From positions 1-14,843 of the forward strand of contig JASHQY010000101.1 in assembly GCA_030038885.1 (NCBI GenBank): a stretch of DNA of 14,843 nucleotides, read 5' to 3'. A model generated the notes under the pieces. The model had not been told where the DNA came from. It was given only the letters and a program-made list of their open reading frames with translations, and did no database searches. Shown piece after piece: positions 6,960 to 13,456 of this stretch. The position numbers and the translations under genes are program-made. The stretch comes from Thermoplasmata archaeon (GTDB lineage: Archaea > Thermoplasmatota > Thermoplasmata > Lutacidiplasmatales > UBA184). Within the stretch, counting starts at the first letter, position 1; each line of letters opens with the position of its first letter.

Positions 6960-7817
6960 GTGGTCCGGGTCGACACGCACCTGCACCTGACCCGCTGGTG
7001 GCCGGACCTCGCCCGCACGGCGTACCGGGCCGACCTCGACTTCCGCCCGGAGGGGCTGCTCGCGGAGATGGACGCCGCCGGGATCGACCTCGGCCTGGTC
7101 CTCCAGATCCACGAGGCGCCGTCGGCGGACGCGGCGCTCGCGGAGAGCCGCGCGATCGCCGCGGCGAGCGCCGGCCGGCTCCGGCCGGTCGGGACGGTCG
7201 ATCCGACGCGGGGCGAGGACACGGTCCGGGCCGCGCTCGCGCTCTGGGAGGCCGACGCGACGATCGCCGGCATCAAGCTGTTCCCCGGGTACCGGCCGTT
7301 CTACCCGCACGACCCCCGCCTCGCCCCGCTCTACGAGTTCGCGCACCGCCGGAACCTCCCGGTGCTCGTGCACCAGGGCGACACGCTCGACCGCGGGGGC
7401 CAGGTGAAGTTCGCCCGGCCGATCGAGCTCGACGAGGTCGCGGTCCGGTACCCCGACGTGCGGTTCGTGCTCTGCCACTTCGGCAACCCGTGGGTCGAGG
7501 AAGCGGCGGAGATCGTCTACAAGAACGAGAACGTCTACGCGGACACCTCGGGACTGCTCGCCCACCCCTCCGCGCCGTACTTCGCGCGGATGGTCGAGCA
7601 GTGCCGGCAGCGCCTCCTCTCCGCGATCGTCTCGATCGGCTCCGCCGAGCGGATCCTCTACGGGTCCGACTGGCCGCTCGAGGAGCTCTCGGTCGCGGTC
7701 GGCCTCGTCGACGGCCTCGACCTCCCCGCGCCGGACCGGGCGCGGATCCTGGGGGAGAACGCGGTCCGGCTGTTCCGCCTGCCGGAGCTCCCCCGCGCGC
7801 GGACGGGGTCGTCATAA
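6960..7817 (+). CDS. Amidohydrolase family 2 metal-dependent hydrolase/decarboxylase
   Basis: A 285-residue TIM-barrel protein of the Amidohydro_2 (PF04909) type, cytoplasmic. The metal-binding plan is intact: D5-T-H-L-H9 on strand 1, Lys106 in IKLFPGY, His138 in VHQGD, His173 in CHFG and Asp237 in YGSDWP. Family members hydrolyse amides or lactones or decarboxylate aromatic and semialdehyde acids. The family includes ACMS decarboxylase and gamma-resorcylate decarboxylase, and many members have no known substrate. The GTG start is supported by the GAGGGG site 5 bases before it and because DTHLH then falls at residue 5, as usual. The next aminotransferase begins 42 bases downstream on the same strand, so its product may feed that enzyme. 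The substrate cannot be named from sequence; an N-acyl or amide derivative of an amino acid is one guess. Confidence 0.82.
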   Translation: MVRVDTHLHLTRWWPDLARTAYRADLDFRPEGLLAEMDAAGIDLGLVLQIHEAPSADAALAESRAIAAASAGRLRPVGTVDPTRGEDTVRAALALWEADATIAGIKLFPGYRPFYPHDPRLAPLYEFAHRRNLPVLVHQGDTLDRGGQVKFARPIELDEVAVRYPDVRFVLCHFGNPWVEEAAEIVYKNENVYADTSGLLAHPSAPYFARMVEQCRQRLLSAIVSIGSAERILYGSDWPLEELSVAVGLVDGLDLPAPDRARILGENAVRLFRLPELPRARTGSS

Positions 7818-7819
7818 CC
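7812..7819 (+). promoter_or_regulatory. Possible TATA-like element for the second aminotransferase
   Basis: TCATAACC overlaps the stop codon of the amidohydrolase gene and lies about 45 bases before the ATG at 7860. It is the only AT-rich spot near the 42-base gap. It could give the aminotransferase its own promoter, but read-through from the amidohydrolase promoter is equally likely. Confidence 0.25.
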
Positions 7820-7859
7820 CCGGCGCGGCTCGGGAGCGCTCGGCCCCCGGGGCGGATCG

Positions 7860-9230
7860 ATGGACGGCGAGGAGATCCGGCGGATCGTCCGCGAGACGAA
7901 CTACGTCACGTGGCGTCGCCAGGCCGGATGGGACCCCTTGGTCGTCGCGCGGGCGGAGGGCTCCCGGTTCTGGGACAGCGACGGCCGGGAGTACCTCGAC
8001 TTCTCCTCGCAGCTGATCGCGAGCAACCTGGGGCACGCGAACCCGAAGGTCGTCGCGGCGATCGCGGAGCAGGCGCGCACCCTGGCCTACGCGGTCCCCG
8101 GGTTCGCGACCGAGCCGCGGGCGCGCCTGAGCGCCGCCCTGCTCGAGGTCCTGCCGAAGGGGCTCGACCGGTTCTTCTTCAGCACGTCGGGCACCGAGGC
8201 GAACGAGGCCGCGCTCAAGATCGCGCGCGTCGCGACCGGGCGGACGAAGATCGTGAGCCGGCACCGGTCCTACCACGGGGCCACCGCGGCGTCGATCTCG
8301 GTGACCGGCGACCTCCGGCGGCGGCCGATCGAAAAGGTCCAGCGCGTGCCCGGGACGGTGTTCGCGCCCGACTGCTACTGCTACCGCTGCCCGTTCGGCC
8401 TCACGTACCCGGCCTGCCACGTTGAGTGTGCGGAGTACGTCGACCACCAGCTCGAGCGGGAGGGCGACGTCGCGGCGATGATCGTCGAGCCGGTCGTCGG
8501 GACGAACGGCGTGATCGTCCCCGTGCCGGAGTACCTGCCGCGGATCCGGGAGATCACCCGGCGGCACGACGTCCTGCTGATCGCGGACGAGGTCATGAGC
8601 GCCTGGGGCCGCGTCGGGGAGTGGTTCGCGGTCGACCACTGGAACGTCGTGCCCGACCTCCTCACGACCGCGAAGGGGATCACCGGGGCGCACATCCCGC
8701 TCGGCCTGACCGCGACCACGAGCGCGCTCCACGACCGGTTCCGCGACGCGTACTTCCCCCACGGGCACACGTACGAGGCCCATCCGCTGACGCTCGCTCC
8801 CGCGGTCGCGGCGATCGGGGAGTACCGGCGCCTCGATCTGATCGCGAAGTCCCGGACGGACGGCGAGTACCTCCTCGCGCGCCTCCGCGAGCTCGCGGAG
8901 CGGCACCGCGCGATCGGCGAGGTCCGCGGGCTCGGCCTCTTCGCCGCGGTCGAGCTGGTGAGAAACCGCGCGACGAAGGCCCCGTTCAACACCGAGGACG
9001 ACAAGCTCGCCGGCCGGCCGCTCGTCGTCGACCGGGTCACGGCCGCGATGATGCAGGAGGGCGTCTACTGCATCGGATGGGTCTCCCACCTGATCGTCGC
9101 GCCGCCCCTGATCGTGACCCGCGCGGAGCTCGACCACGGGATCGAGGTCCTCGACCGCGCGCTGCGGATCGCGGACGAGCTCGCCGACCCGGAGCCCGCC
9201 GGGGCGCCGGTCAGAACCAGCGGGTCGTGA
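7860..9230 (+). CDS. Class III aminotransferase, taurine/beta-alanine:pyruvate or GABA aminotransferase-like
   Basis: A 456-residue PLP enzyme of usual length. SGTEANEAALK (110-120) is the classic phosphate-binding segment. YHG is at 138-140, Asp243 in IADEVMSAWGR binds the pyridine nitrogen, Lys272 in TTAKGIT forms the Schiff base, and HTYEAHP (303-309) carries the partner-subunit Thr. The SAWGRVGEWFAVDHWNVVPD region and the DPLVVARAEG opening resemble taurine-pyruvate, beta-alanine-pyruvate and 4-aminobutyrate aminotransferases. A cysteine cluster (C172, C174, C177, C186, C190) sits between the YHG loop and the core and could bind metal; I recall similar YRCPFG segments in homologues but know no proven function. 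The product could be malonate semialdehyde or methylmalonate semialdehyde, the substrate of the convergent MmsA-type enzyme. The start ATG follows GGGGCGG. The 3' end overlaps the opposite gene by 20 bases. Confidence 0.88.
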   Translation: MDGEEIRRIVRETNYVTWRRQAGWDPLVVARAEGSRFWDSDGREYLDFSSQLIASNLGHANPKVVAAIAEQARTLAYAVPGFATEPRARLSAALLEVLPKGLDRFFFSTSGTEANEAALKIARVATGRTKIVSRHRSYHGATAASISVTGDLRRRPIEKVQRVPGTVFAPDCYCYRCPFGLTYPACHVECAEYVDHQLEREGDVAAMIVEPVVGTNGVIVPVPEYLPRIREITRRHDVLLIADEVMSAWGRVGEWFAVDHWNVVPDLLTTAKGITGAHIPLGLTATTSALHDRFRDAYFPHGHTYEAHPLTLAPAVAAIGEYRRLDLIAKSRTDGEYLLARLRELAERHRAIGEVRGLGLFAAVELVRNRATKAPFNTEDDKLAGRPLVVDRVTAAMMQEGVYCIGWVSHLIVAPPLIVTRAELDHGIEVLDRALRIADELADPEPAGAPVRTSGS

Positions 9231-10659
9231 CGACCTTCTTGCGCGTGTAGAAGTCGATCGCGTCGCGGCCGGTCGCGTGCAGGTCGCCGTAGAACGAGCC
9301 CTTCCAGCCGACGAACGGGAAGTACGCCGCCGGCGCCGGCACGCCGAGGTTCACCCCGACCATCCCGGCCTCGATCCGGCGCGCGAACTCCCGCGCGGCC
9401 TTCCCGTCCCGCGTGAAGATCGCCGCGGCGTTGCCGAAGCGGGAGCGGTTCGCGACGCGGATCGCCTCGTCGAGCGACGGGACCCGCACGACCGCGAGCA
9501 CCGGCCCGAAGATCTCCTCCTGGGCGATCGCCATCTCGGGCCGGACCCGGTCGAACAGGACCGGGGCGACGTAGAAGCCCTCCGAGGCCGGGGGGGCCGA
9601 GCCGCGCGCGGCGACGGTCGCGCCGCCGGCCTCGCCCTCCGCGATCCAGCGGAGGACCCGGGCGCGGTGGTCGGCCCGGATCACCGGCCCGACCGCGGTC
9701 GCGGCCGCGTCGGCCGGGCCGACCGAAAGCGACCGGACCGCGGCGGAGAGGCGCGCGACCAGGGGGTCCCCGACCGGCTCGACCGCGACGACGACGCTGC
9801 CGGCGAGGCAGCGCTCGCCGGACTGGCCGAACGCGCTCGAGAGGATCGCGGGCACCGACCGGTCGAGGTCGGCGTCGGGCAGCACGATGAGGTGGTTCTT
9901 CGCCCCGGCGAGCGCCTGGACGCGCTTGCCGTGCGCCGCCGCGGTCGTGTAGACGTGGCGCGCGGTCGGCGCGGACCCGACGAACGAGATCGCGTCCACG
10001 TCGGGGTGCGCGAGGAGCGCGTCGACCGCGGCCGCGTCGCCGTGCACGAGGTTGAACGCGCCCGGCGGGAATCCGGCCTCGGCGACGAGGCGGGCGAGGA
10101 GGGTCGCCGACAAGGGCACCCGCTCGGACGGCTTGAGGACGAACGTGTTGCCGCAGACGAGCGCGAGCGGCGCCATCCACAGGGGGATCATCACCGGGAA
10201 GTTGAACGGGGTGATCCCGGCGACCACGCCCAGCGGCTGGCGGACGAGGGTCGTGTCGACCCCGGGGCTCACGTCCTCGAGGAACGCCCCCTGCATCGTG
10301 GTCGGCGCCGCCGCCGCGAACTCGACCGCCTCGATCCCGCGGCGCACCGAGCCGCGGGCCTCGTCGGCGGTCTTGCCGTTCTCCCGCACGACGCTCGCGA
10401 CGAGCTCGTCCGAGTGCGCTTCGAGCCGCTCGCGCAGCGCGAGGAGCCGGCGCGCCCGCTCCGCGACCGGGACGTCCCGCCATCCGGGGAACGCCCGGCG
10501 CGCGGCCGCGACCGCCGCCTCGACGTCCGCGGCCCCCGAGCGCGGGACGCGGGCGAGGAGCCGCCCGGTCGACGGGTCGGGGACGTCGAGCGAGTCCGAG
10601 GTTCCCGCCCGGACCCAGGCGCCGCCGACGTAGTTCTCGAGCAGGGTCTCGGCGGCCAT
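9211..10659 (-). CDS. mmsA: CoA-acylating methylmalonate-semialdehyde dehydrogenase
   Basis: A 482-residue member of the CoA-acylating branch of the aldehyde dehydrogenase superfamily. It converts malonate or methylmalonate semialdehyde with NAD+ and CoA to acetyl- or propionyl-CoA, the last step of valine/3-aminoisobutyrate, beta-alanine and inositol breakdown. Diagnostic features are GAKNH (252-256), with Asn255 where hydrolytic aldehyde dehydrogenases have the general-base Glu; the nucleophile Cys284 in GQSGERCLAG; PFNFPVMIP at 151; and the C-terminal FVGWKGSFYGDLHATG with YTRKKVVTTRWF ending the protein. These together define MmsA/IolA. The ATG at 10659 puts ENYVGGAW at residues 8-15, as in family members; a GTG one codon upstream is possible. 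A strong hairpin lies directly before the start. It is 74 bases downstream of the methyltransferase on the same strand, so it may be co-transcribed. Its 3' end overlaps the convergent aminotransferase by 20 bases. Confidence 0.93.
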   Translation of the reverse strand: MAAETLLENYVGGAWVRAGTSDSLDVPDPSTGRLLARVPRSGAADVEAAVAAARRAFPGWRDVPVAERARRLLALRERLEAHSDELVASVVRENGKTADEARGSVRRGIEAVEFAAAAPTTMQGAFLEDVSPGVDTTLVRQPLGVVAGITPFNFPVMIPLWMAPLALVCGNTFVLKPSERVPLSATLLARLVAEAGFPPGAFNLVHGDAAAVDALLAHPDVDAISFVGSAPTARHVYTTAAAHGKRVQALAGAKNHLIVLPDADLDRSVPAILSSAFGQSGERCLAGSVVVAVEPVGDPLVARLSAAVRSLSVGPADAAATAVGPVIRADHRARVLRWIAEGEAGGATVAARGSAPPASEGFYVAPVLFDRVRPEMAIAQEEIFGPVLAVVRVPSLDEAIRVANRSRFGNAAAIFTRDGKAAREFARRIEAGMVGVNLGVPAPAAYFPFVGWKGSFYGDLHATGRDAIDFYTRKKVVTTRWF

Positions 10660-10661
10660 CA

Positions 10662-10680
10662 CCGGCGGGACGCCCGCCGG
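10662..10680 (-). other. Perfect 8-bp hairpin immediately before the mmsA start codon
   Basis: On the minus strand CCGGCGGG, loop CGT and CCCGCCGG end 2 bases before the ATG at 10659. In the mRNA it would tie up the only G-rich ribosome-binding candidate (GGCGGG), so it could restrain initiation or require translation coupled from upstream. Structure is seen in the sequence; function is inference. Confidence 0.4.
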
Positions 10681-10733
10681 GTCTTGACGCTCACGGGGGG
10701 TCCCTCGCCCCCTCCGCCGGGTCCGCGCGCCCC

Positions 10734-11549
10734 TCAGCGGCGGCGGGCGGTGTAGATCGAGGTGAGCATCGAGAACTCGACCGTTCCGCCGAACTCCTCG
10801 TCGGCGATGCGCCGCAGCTCCGCAAGGAAGCGGGCGCGCCGGCGGGCCGGCAACGTCGAGATGTCGGAGAAGCTCGCCCAGAGCGCGGTGACGCCGGCCC
10901 CGGTGAACCGTAGGGGGGTGCGGAACTCCCGGTAGGCGACCCGGTCGAACCGGCCCAGTTCGCGAAGCCGGCGGAGCCGCTCCCGGCGCTCGCGGAGCGC
11001 CCGGACCCTCCCCCGGTCGATCCAGTCGGCCCATCCGCCCTCGGCCGCTCCGTACAGCGGCTGGATCGCGCGGTGGAACCGGCTCGGGCGCGCCGGGTCG
11101 CCGTGCCGGTTCCACCACATCGCCCACCACCCGCCGGGTCGGAGGAGCCGGGCGACCTTGCGCAGGGCCCGGCGCTCGTCGGTCCAGTGGAACGAGGTCG
11201 CCGCGACCCCCAGGTCGAAGAGACCCTCGGGCAGCGGCGCCTCCTCGAACGGGGCGACGACCACCCGGACGTGCGGCCCCCAGGGGGCGAGCGTCCGCCC
11301 GAGGAAGCGCGCCATCCGGGGATCGGCCTCGACCGCCACGACCGCGTCCGCGCCCCGGCGCAGGAGCTCGCGGGTCGCCTTCCCGGTGCCCGCGCCGACC
11401 TCGAAGACCGCGCGTCCGGGCGCGAGCCCGCACCGCCGCTCGAGGAGGTCGAACAGCGCGGACGGATACGGCGGCCGGGCGGCCTCGTAGGCGGAGGGAT
11501 CCGCTCCGAAGAGCCGACGGCCCTGGCGGCGAGCTACGGTCCGGGACAT
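10734..11549 (-). CDS. Class I SAM-dependent methyltransferase
   Basis: A 271-residue soluble methyltransferase of the UbiE/Methyltransf_11 group. FGADPSAYEAARPPYPSALF (14-33) is the typical lead-in of this family. Motif I is FEVGAGTG (49-56), VEAD (73-76) is the acidic end of strand 2 that binds the SAM ribose, FDLGVAATSFHWTD (111-124) is the motif II region and LRPGG (136-140) precedes strand 5. The C-terminal half is Arg-rich. The methyl acceptor cannot be predicted; the family includes small-molecule methylases. It lies upstream of mmsA on the same strand and diverges from the third aminotransferase across a 127-base gap. The ATG at 11549 is the natural start, with no strong Shine-Dalgarno site. 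Its link to amine catabolism is unclear. Confidence 0.85.
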   Translation of the reverse strand: MSRTVARRQGRRLFGADPSAYEAARPPYPSALFDLLERRCGLAPGRAVFEVGAGTGKATRELLRRGADAVVAVEADPRMARFLGRTLAPWGPHVRVVVAPFEEAPLPEGLFDLGVAATSFHWTDERRALRKVARLLRPGGWWAMWWNRHGDPARPSRFHRAIQPLYGAAEGGWADWIDRGRVRALRERRERLRRLRELGRFDRVAYREFRTPLRFTGAGVTALWASFSDISTLPARRRARFLAELRRIADEEFGGTVEFSMLTSIYTARRR

Positions 11550-11621
11550 TCCGCGTCGGTCCGGGAGCCGGGGCCTCGGATGAGCTCGCCCCCCGGCGGC
11601 GCGCCTTCGGCGGACGCGGGA

Positions 11622-11636
11622 GGGTTTTTGTAACCC
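11622..11636 (+). promoter_or_regulatory. TATA-like element inside an inverted repeat, divergent promoter region
   Basis: GGGTT-TTTGT-AACCC is a 5-bp inverted repeat enclosing the only AT-rich run in the 127-base gap. TTTTTGTAAC is centred about 47 bases before the GTG at 11677, so it is the likely TATA box of the third aminotransferase with a leader of about 20 bases. Read on the other strand (GTTACAAAAAC) it is about 80 bases before the methyltransferase start and could serve that gene as well. The flanking repeat could be a regulator site. Confidence 0.4.
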
Positions 11637-11676
11637 GGAAGGCTCGGAGCCCCGAGGCCCGGGGACCCCCGGACCC

Positions 11677-13059
11677 GTGGGAGATGGGAAGCTGGACCCC
11701 CGATTTGAGGCAGTGTTCGCCGAGTACGAGCGGCGAACGCCCCGGTCCCGGCAACTGTGGCAGCGCGGCCGGCAGTGGAGCCCGCTAGGGGTCCATTCGA
11801 ACTACCGCTTCCTCGACCCGTACCCGTTCTACGTCCACCGCGCGTCGGGCGTCCACCTCTGGGACGCGGACGAGAACGACTACCTCGACTTCAACATGGC
11901 CTTCGGCTCGCTCCAGAGCGGCCACGCCCACCCGAAGATGGTCGAGGCGCTCGCGCGGCAGCTCGCCGACGGGAGCATCTACGGCTACGAGTGGGAGCGC
12001 TCGCCCGAGGTCTCCGAACGGATCTGCCGTCGCTACCGGATGGACAAGGTACGGTTCAGCACGACCGGCCTCGAAGCGACGCAGCACGCGCTCCGGTTCG
12101 CCCGGGCCTACACGAAGAAGCGCTACGTGCTGAAGTTCGAGGGCTGCTACCACGGGTCCCACGACAGCCTCCTGATCGGCGTCAAGCCGCGGGCCGAGGT
12201 CGCGGGCCCCGCGCGGCACCCGAACTCGGCGCCCGCGTCGCCGGGCATCCTTCCGGACGTCGCGCAGCGGACGCTGGTCGCGCCGTTCAACGACCTCGAG
12301 GCGACCCGGGCGATCGCGCGCGAGCACGCGGACGACCTCGCCGCGATCATCACCGAGCCGATCCCGATGAACATGGGGTTCATCCTGCCCGAGGAGGGCT
12401 TCCTGCCCGGCGTCCGCGAGCTGTGCGACGAGCTCGGCGCGCTCCTGATCCTCGACGAGATCAAGACCGGGGCGAAGTACCCGCACGGGGGCGCCGCCCG
12501 CCTCGGCGTGCGCGCCGATCTGATCACGCTCGGGAAGTCGATCGCCTGCGGGGTCCCGCTCTCCGCGATCGCCGCCGGCCCGGGGATCCTCGACGAGGTC
12601 GGACCGCGCAAGGTCGCCCACGCCGGGACGTACAACTCGAACCCGCTCGGGATGGCCGCGTGCCTCGCGTCCCTCGACCACATCCTCACCGACGAGGCCC
12701 TTGAGCGGTCGGCCGCGCTCAACGCACGGCTCGCACGGGGGTATGGCGAGGTGTTCGACGACGCCGGGGTCACCGCGCACGTCGCGGCCGACGGCGTCTC
12801 GGGAACCGTCTACTTCACCGACCACCCGATCCGGAACTGGCGGGAGTTCCTGACGGTCGACGGGGACCGCTCGATGCTCTACTACTACCAGTGCCTGAAC
12901 CGGGGCCTGATCGCGTCCGGGACGGGTCCCGACGAGCAGTGGACGATCTCGGTGCAGCACACGGAATCGGACGTGGATCGGCACCTCGAGGTCCTCGCGT
13001 CGGTCGCGGAGCACCTCACCGGGACCCCGCAGGCCGGCGAGATCGAGGAGTCGGTCTGA
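11677..13059 (+). CDS. Class III aminotransferase, glutamate-1-semialdehyde 2,1-aminomutase-like
   Basis: A 460-residue PLP enzyme from the HemL-like subgroup. The N-terminal GVHSNYRFLDPYPFYVHRAS fits the segment that reads GGVNSPVR in true HemL. STTGLEATQHALRFAR (128-143) is at the phosphate-binding position, YHGSHD is at 158-163, LDEIKTG carries Asp260, the Schiff-base lysine is Lys287 in TLGKSIACGVP, and AGTYNSNPLGMAA (316-328) is the partner loop. The C-terminal part (IRNWREFL, then ISVQHTESDVD) matches HemL-like aminotransferases of unknown role rather than tetrapyrrole enzymes, and no heme genes are nearby. Transamination of an amine or beta-amino acid is more likely than GSA mutase activity. 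The start is GTG at 11677; the nearby ATG at 11684 is out of frame. The last 44 bases overlap the opposite-strand cupin gene. Confidence 0.85.
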   Translation: MGDGKLDPRFEAVFAEYERRTPRSRQLWQRGRQWSPLGVHSNYRFLDPYPFYVHRASGVHLWDADENDYLDFNMAFGSLQSGHAHPKMVEALARQLADGSIYGYEWERSPEVSERICRRYRMDKVRFSTTGLEATQHALRFARAYTKKRYVLKFEGCYHGSHDSLLIGVKPRAEVAGPARHPNSAPASPGILPDVAQRTLVAPFNDLEATRAIAREHADDLAAIITEPIPMNMGFILPEEGFLPGVRELCDELGALLILDEIKTGAKYPHGGAARLGVRADLITLGKSIACGVPLSAIAAGPGILDEVGPRKVAHAGTYNSNPLGMAACLASLDHILTDEALERSAALNARLARGYGEVFDDAGVTAHVAADGVSGTVYFTDHPIRNWREFLTVDGDRSMLYYYQCLNRGLIASGTGPDEQWTISVQHTESDVDRHLEVLASVAEHLTGTPQAGEIEESV

Positions 13060-13408
13060 CCCGGTCCGTTGGAGCACGGACGGGAGGCCGGTCGGCCGCC
13101 CGCTCCGCGGGAGCGAAGACCACCAGGAGCACGAGCTCCTCGGTGATCGCGTGGAACCGGTGCGGCGCGCCCGCCGGAACGAACAGCACGTCGCCCGGAT
13201 CGGCCGCGGCCTCGACCTCCCCCTGGGTGAAGCGGGCGTGGCCCCGGATCACGTAGTAGACCTCCGCCTCCGAGTGCGGCGACTGCCGGTCGGTCCCTCC
13301 CGCCGGCAGGACGTAGACCCCGCCGCTCATCGTCGGGACCCGCAGGAACTCGGCGTAGCCGCCCGCGCGGCGCGCCCGCTCGACCTCGGGGTCGATCGCC
13401 GTCCGCAC
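13016..13408 (-). CDS. Small single-domain cupin protein
   Basis: A 130-residue single-domain cupin, cytoplasmic. Motif 1 is PHSEAEVYYVIRGHARF (44-60): His45 and Glu49 are in place, but the second His of the classic HxH pair is not, a variant I recall in small PHTEDE-type cupins. Motif 2 is PGDVLFVPAGAPHRFHAI (71-88) with His83 as the third ligand. A divalent metal site is plausible. The C-terminal 30 residues are Arg/Pro-rich and probably disordered. The role could be sensing, or a dioxygenase or isomerase acting on the same substrate as the oxidase upstream. The GTG at 13408 follows GAGGGG (13412-13417) and gives a compact cupin. It lies 32 bases after the amine oxidase stop on the same strand, so it is probably co-transcribed, and its 3' end runs 44 bases into the convergent aminotransferase gene. 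Confidence 0.78.
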   Translation of the reverse strand: MRTAIDPEVERARRAGGYAEFLRVPTMSGGVYVLPAGGTDRQSPHSEAEVYYVIRGHARFTQGEVEAAADPGDVLFVPAGAPHRFHAITEELVLLVVFAPAERAADRPPVRAPTDRVRPTPRSRRPAGSR

Positions 13409-13429
13409 GGTCCCCTCGGGGGCCGAAGA

Positions 13430-13456
13430 GGCCCGGCGGCTTAGCCCCGCCGGGCC
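13430..13456 (-). other. 10-bp hairpin spanning the amine oxidase stop codon
   Basis: GGCCCGGCGG (13430-13439), a 7-base loop and CCGCCGGGCC (13447-13456) form a perfect stem. The stop codon of the amine oxidase (13441-13443) lies in the loop, and the start of the cupin is 22 bases further on. It may set the relative expression of the two genes by RNA processing or attenuation. No T-tract follows, so a simple terminator is unlikely. Confidence 0.4.

Noticed and set aside
9277..10755. Long plus-strand frame opposite mmsA
   Set aside because: A shadow of the GC-rich coding strand; no recognisable domain, and mmsA motifs on the other strand are unambiguous.
11677..13059. Naming the third aminotransferase hemL
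   Set aside because: Only the subgroup is supported; the N-terminal and phosphate-binding motifs differ from true HemL and no tetrapyrrole genes are near.
11785..13077. Minus-strand frame opposite the third aminotransferase
   Set aside because: Asp/Arg/Val-rich shadow translation without motifs.
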